53,885 nt of DNA from Ruminococcaceae bacterium UBA2857 (lineage in GTDB: Bacteria; Bacillota; Clostridia; Oscillospirales; Acutalibacteraceae). The number at the start of each line of letters is the position of its first letter. Within the stretch, counting starts at the first letter, position 1. Shown in pieces: positions 49,622 through 53,885 of this stretch. The notes under the pieces are model-generated. The model did no database searches. It was not told the origin of the DNA and saw nothing but the letters and a program-made list of their open reading frames with translations. Location: NCBI GenBank assembly GCA_002350705.1, contig DEFH01000001.1:1-53885 (forward strand), in the 5' to 3' direction. Position numbers and translations under genes: made by a program.

Positions 49622-52600
49622 TTATGTCACCGTGACATAGAAATATTTTTTAGCGACTGTCCCTGTGCTGTCCTTGACCTTGACACAAATCTCATATTCG
49701 GCAGCTTTGGCAGGCTTGACAGATACGCTGTTTGTTGTTTTGAAATCCTGTTTGGTAACCCATTTTGTATCCGTTGTTTTCTTGTAGTATACGGCATAGG
49801 TATAAGGTGCCGTACCGCCTGTTGCGGAGATTGTCACAGGAATGGTATTTCCAAGTTTGGCAGTGACAGGGATTTTTGCAGTAATGCTCAAGGGTGTGGA
49901 AACTTTGACCGTAAAGTATTTCTTGACGACATTGCCCGATTTATCTTTCACCTTTGCACATACATCATAGGTTGTTGCCTTTGCAGGCTTGATGGATGCG
50001 GAAGCATTGGCTTTGAAATCCTGTTTGGTGGTCCATTTGGTATCGCTTGTCTTTTTGTAATAGAAAGCGTAAGTATAGGAGCCTGCACCGCCCGAAGCAG
50101 ATGCCTTGACAGTAACGGTATTGCCGAGATAAATACTGTTTGCCGAAACGGAGGCATTCAGTGTCAAAGGAGACTGTTTTACCGTGACAGTAAAGTATTT
50201 CTTTTCAATGGTACCGTCAGCGTCCCTAACCTTGACACATATGCTGTATGTAGCGGCATTAGCAGGTTTCACGGATATGGTGCCGGTTTCTTTGAAGTCC
50301 TGTTTGGTGGTCCATTTGCTGTCAGTGGACTTCTTGTAATATACAGCATAGGTATAGCTGCCTGTACCGCCTGTTGCAGAAGCCTTGACGGTAACTGTAT
50401 TGCCGAGAGAAACAGAGGTTGCCGAAACAGAAGATGTATTGACAAGAGGAGAACTTTCGGCAATCACAAGAGAATCCGTCTTGTTGACAAGATGACAGAT
50501 ATTATGATGGTATTGAACGGTTGCAAGGATATTTTTGGAGAAAGAGCCTGTCAAAGGAACTGCCACTGTATTGCCTGTTTTCGTAAAGTCATAGGGAGTT
50601 CTGACATTGAGCACGCCTGATACTTTGGGATCAATATAGATTTTGCCGGCGGTTGTAATACTGTCGGATATATTGAGATTGCCCGAAAATTCCGCTCGTG
50701 CCGTATTGGACAGATACATAGCGGAATTAAGGTTATACCAGTCAGAGAAGTTTCCTGCGATAGAAGTACCGCTGCCAACAGAGAGATAACCGGATTTTGC
50801 ATAAATAGTGGAACCTGTGTTCTGATTTCCGGAGAAGTTTTTGTATATAATGGTATCTTTCAGATAAGCACTGCTGTCTGCTGTTTCAATATAGATAGCC
50901 GAACCGGCAGCATCCGCCTTATTCTGACGGAAAACGGTATGGGCGGAGGAAGACAGAATGGAATTATCCGATAAATAGATAGTGCCTGTCTTACAGGAGT
51001 TGTATTCAAGAATACAGCCCTTGAGAATAACCGCACCTTCTTCGGCATAGGCAACGCTGCCGCCACCGGCATTATTAAAATGTCTTACAGTAACACCCTT
51101 GTCCAGTTCCACGGATGCACCGCTGTAAAGACGGAACAATGTATAAGACTTCTTGTCCTGACCGTCAAATACAAAGGTGTCATCATTTTGAGAGCCGCTC
51201 TTGATGGTAAGTGTACCGCCGTTTTTCATAACAAATACATCGGCGGAAACATTGTTGTAAACAACAACTTTCTTTTTGGGATCAAGCGGCATAATGGTAA
51301 CATCTTTGCCGTCAACGGTAATTTGTTCATTGATAGCGGTAGATTCTGCGACATAGACAATTCCACCGTTTGGAGCGGCATCGACTGCCTGTTTAAGACT
51401 GCTGTAATAGCTTGTACCGCAGATGGCAACATACTGCTGCGGATAGAGTGTGACGGTATAATCCACACTCTTGTAGAGATTCAGTGAACGGTCATAAGCA
51501 TTGATCGTGTAATCAGAGCTGTAAATATCTGCTGCCGTGTATTTGTAATCCCATACAAAGTCAACGACTTTACCGTTTTTGACGATTTCAAAGCCGAGAT
51601 GTGCATCCTTATATTCAGACGACAGGGTGAAGAAAATGGAATTGGAAGCTTTATCAGCAGAGCAGGTCAACGTACCTTCTTTTCCGAGATTGGAGTCAAG
51701 AGGCTTGTTGTAAGCTTCGTCGTCATAGTACCAGATTTTCGGCCGGGACTTGCTTAGCGACATGGAAGTGATCGCATTTTTGTAGTAAGATGACGGCTCG
51801 GTAATAAATCCGTACCTTTTGAAATAATAGGTCAGGTCAATGCCGATGATTTTGGAAGAATAGGCAGCAACTTTTTCATTCTGACTCATATTGGCTGCAT
51901 ATTTGTCAACAGCGGCATTGCCGGAACTGCCATTTCTGAACATGGTATCAAGCTCTTTCCAGTAGCCGTTGTGGTATACTTCCAGATCCCAGAACATACT
52001 GAGTGTCCAGAAATTCGTGGGATTTGTCTGCCAAAGAGAGTTTTCCTCATTGACAGCGAGAGGTGTCCTTTCGGAGTTACGTTTATGGATTGCAATATCA
52101 TACCATGTTTCATAGGTAAGAGCATATTCCATAGACCACATATTATTGGTTACTTCCGTATATTCTCTGGGATTGACATCAAGAATATGACCTGTTTCAT
52201 GGGAGTAGCCCCAACCTCGTCTTGTATCGGTAAGAGCGAAAGCCGACATATCACCGTTTTGTATGCCGAGGAATCCCAAAGGCGGCATAAGCACCGCCGT
52301 AAGGCTGATTAACTTTGACGGGAAGTACAAAGTTTTTGTATTGTTCCGGTGTCAGACCGTTGAATGCAAAGAGTCCTTCCATATACTCATCCCATGTCTC
52401 GGCTGCGGACTGCGGATCGAGACCGTTTGTAACATAGCCTTCATATACTCTGTCGAGCATCAATGTAAACAATGTATGGTCAGAAGTCAGTTCCGTAATA
52501 TTATGATAGCCCTTTTCACCCTTTACGAAATGTGCATAATAGTCTTTGAGTTCCGTGATGAATTTCTTGACATTATCTCCCTTGCGGAACACAGGAATTT

Positions 52601-53642
52601 TGTCACCGCCCTCAATATAGACCTTCACATTTTTGCTTTGTTCCTGTTGGGTATAGGGATTGCACAAATATACAGTACCGCCGAGCTCCGTTTTGGTCTC
52701 GTAGTCGCTGATATCGGCATGAAGCTGAGGAACCGTTATTTCATTAATCCCCTTTTGAAGCTGTATTTCCTTATACTCATAGGAATTGGAAATATGCTGT
52801 GTAAATACTATTTGAGGAATCGGATCATTCGATTCAGCCTGAACATAAATTTTCAGTTTTTCACCCGGAGTCGCCCAGATACCGGTAGACATACGGTTAG
52901 ACATACCTCTTGTCATTTTGAGTATCTGTCTGGTGTAGTTTGACATATCACCGTTTCTTTGGGGAGTAAACTCTCTTTGGGTGTCATAGTTTTGGATACC
53001 GTAATCGGACAGTTTTTTGAAGGAAACGCTTGTCGGTGTCGATTCGTACTTCATCAGTGTGAGAAGCTGTCCCGAGGCCGCCTGAGCATAGTCATGTACT
53101 GTAAACCAATCCGTGCTGTACATAGAAATCGCCAAGTCTTTGCCGTCAACATTTTTCCTGACAATCACCTTTGTCATATCATCATCGTTGTACAGTTCAA
53201 ACTGCAGCGGCGACGGAGTGGAAGTAAACTCCAGATAACCATATCTGACGATATTCAGATATTTTCCTTCACTGTTGATGATGTAGTAAGAACCGTTTCC
53301 GGCAGACTTGATTTTATAGCGGTAAGCAGACGGAAAAGAAGAAGCAGAGAAAGAGTAGCCAAGTCCTGCATTTGTCTTATAGGACGGAAAAGAATGATTT
53401 CCTTCATTAAGAGAGTCCGTCATAACGGTTTGGGTACCGGCATTGTAGAATATGTATTCTCCGTCGGGAATCGTTGACGAAGAAATCACATTATAATACC
53501 ATTGCGTGTTTGCGTTGGCAGCAGATACAACCGAAGCGGCATTTGCCGTTACCGCTGCACAGGCGGACATAACAGGCATTGCTGCAATAACCGAGCCTGC
53601 AATGACAAGTGATATGGCAGATTTAAAATATTTTGTCCACAT
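49622..53642 (-). pseudogene. Secreted M60-like metalloprotease, broken by a frameshift
   Basis: About 1,340 codons in two frames: 53642-52251 (463 residues) and the rest from about 52290 to 49622. Order: signal peptide (about 1-40, with SLVIAGSVIAAMPVMSACAA), ricin-like beta-trefoil region (about 50-200), M60 accessory region, catalytic HETGHILDVNPREYTE (HExxH plus downstream Glu; His codon at 52201), a beta-helix-like domain (for example AVDAAPNGGIVYV, KGCILEYNSCKTGTIYL), then three ~91-residue repeats. M60 enzymes cut mucin-type glycoproteins. Total length is 3n+1, so one extra base near TTTGGG (about 52285) fits both frames. RBS AAGGAGATGG; a TATAAT at 53690-53695 is a possible -10. Confidence 0.8.
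49625..50452 (-). repeat. Three tandem ~275-bp repeats encoding C-terminal modules
   Basis: Copies at 50452-50174, 50173-49898 and 49897-49625. Each encodes the pattern SLGNTVTVKASATGG, then YTYAVYYKK, KWTTKQDFK, VKPAKA and KKYFTVTV, an Ig-like/Y_Y_Y-type beta module. Copies are similar at DNA level and likely bind a surface polymer or act as a stalk; the family's role is inferred. Confidence 0.85.
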
Positions 53643-53824
53643 GATATAACCATCTCCTTAAAAAAATAATATTTTTATCACTTATCGTTATTATAATATA
53701 TCTGTCCCAAAAAATCCACCACTTACAAAAAAATCTACTTTTTAGATATAACACTGTGGAAAAAATTATCAATGATTCACAAATCCAAAACATTTTTATT
53801 TCATTGAAGAACTAAAATAAAACA

Positions 53825-53868
53825 GATGATATCCTCGTATCAACACGGGCGATATCATCCGTTTTTTA
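53825..53868. terminator. Terminator near the right edge
   Basis: GATGATATC (53825-53833) pairs with GATATCATC (53851-53859), followed by CGTTTTTT on the plus strand and TGTTTTATTTT on the minus strand. It most likely ends a minus-strand gene lying beyond the right edge. The 180 bp between this and the protease start holds only its promoter region. Confidence 0.75.
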
Positions 53869-53885
53869 TCCTAATGCGGCAAGAA
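53866..53885 (-). CDS. Possible last codons of a gene beyond the right edge
   Basis: The minus strand reads LAALG followed by TAA immediately before the terminator hairpin. Only five codons are visible, so identity cannot be given and the reading frame is a guess based on the terminator's position. Confidence 0.3.

Noticed and set aside
49625..50452. Evenly spaced repeats considered as a CRISPR array
   Set aside because: Units are about 275 bp, coding, in frame and without spacers; they are protein modules.
49595..50620. Long plus-strand reading frame rich in Cys, Arg and Ile
   Set aside because: It is the antisense shadow of the three protease repeats; no ribosome site, and its composition reflects the repeats.

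Overview
The window looks like a chromosomal segment of a low-to-mid GC Gram-positive anaerobe of class Clostridia, probably an Oscillospiraceae/Ruminococcus-like gut bacterium. This is inference from gene order (plsX-rnc-radical SAM-smc-ftsY; yhbY-nadD-yqeK-rsfS-leuS; M24 peptidase-efp), from a SigH-like sigma factor, a LytTR/DUF3021 pair, an MccA/MccB reverse transsulfuration pair, and a secreted M60-type protease with repeated C-terminal modules. Promoters are textbook sigma-A boxes with 17-18 bp spacers and Shine-Dalgarno sites are strong, so gene starts are mostly well defined.

Left half (1-24,100), almost all on the minus strand: housekeeping. From right to left it holds a comM-hypothetical-site-2-protease-ogg operon; a ~13 kb array trmFO-plsX-rnc-radical SAM-smc-M50-ftsY-rdgB-yhbY-nadD-unknown-CPBP with gaps of at most 28 bp; then yqeK-rsfS-leuS from its own promoter, rpsU with its own promoter and terminator, yqeG-DUF6572-aroQ-M24 peptidase, and the start of efp. 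A SigH-like sigma factor and a small zinc-ribbon protein face the other way at 23.5-24.5 kb.

Sulfur region (24,500-31,800): on the minus strand cysK, a 37-codon Cys-rich leader ORF with overlapping terminator/antiterminator sequences, a SAM methyltransferase, mccB, mccA, a LysR regulator and an amidohydrolase. cysK has its own promoter, an 8-bp-arm inverted repeat that may be an operator, and a 10-codon upstream ORF ending in Cys-stop. An AraC-type regulator diverges from it. The leader ORF reads ...SCCMCCCDTGG, and its last codons carry an exact copy (CAGGCGGC) of the 3' arm of the following terminator. That is the layout expected of ribosome-mediated, cysteine-responsive attenuation, and it is the most interesting find in the window.

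Thiamine region (31,990-39,050): a TPP riboswitch and terminator followed by thiS-thiF-rhodanese-thiG-thiH-tenI-thiE-thiD-thiC, an apparently complete set for making both the thiazole and pyrimidine moieties and joining them.

Right end (39,100-53,885), accessory: a membrane-anchored alpha/beta hydrolase with a LytTR/DUF3021 pair; a 1,710-residue DUF4132 protein with a small partner; an ASCH protein; a metallophosphoesterase; a sirtuin with the SirTM-type Gln in place of the catalytic His; and a ~1,340-codon secreted M60-like metalloprotease broken by a single-base frameshift just before its HETGH site. No rRNA, tRNA, CRISPR array or intact insertion sequence was seen.
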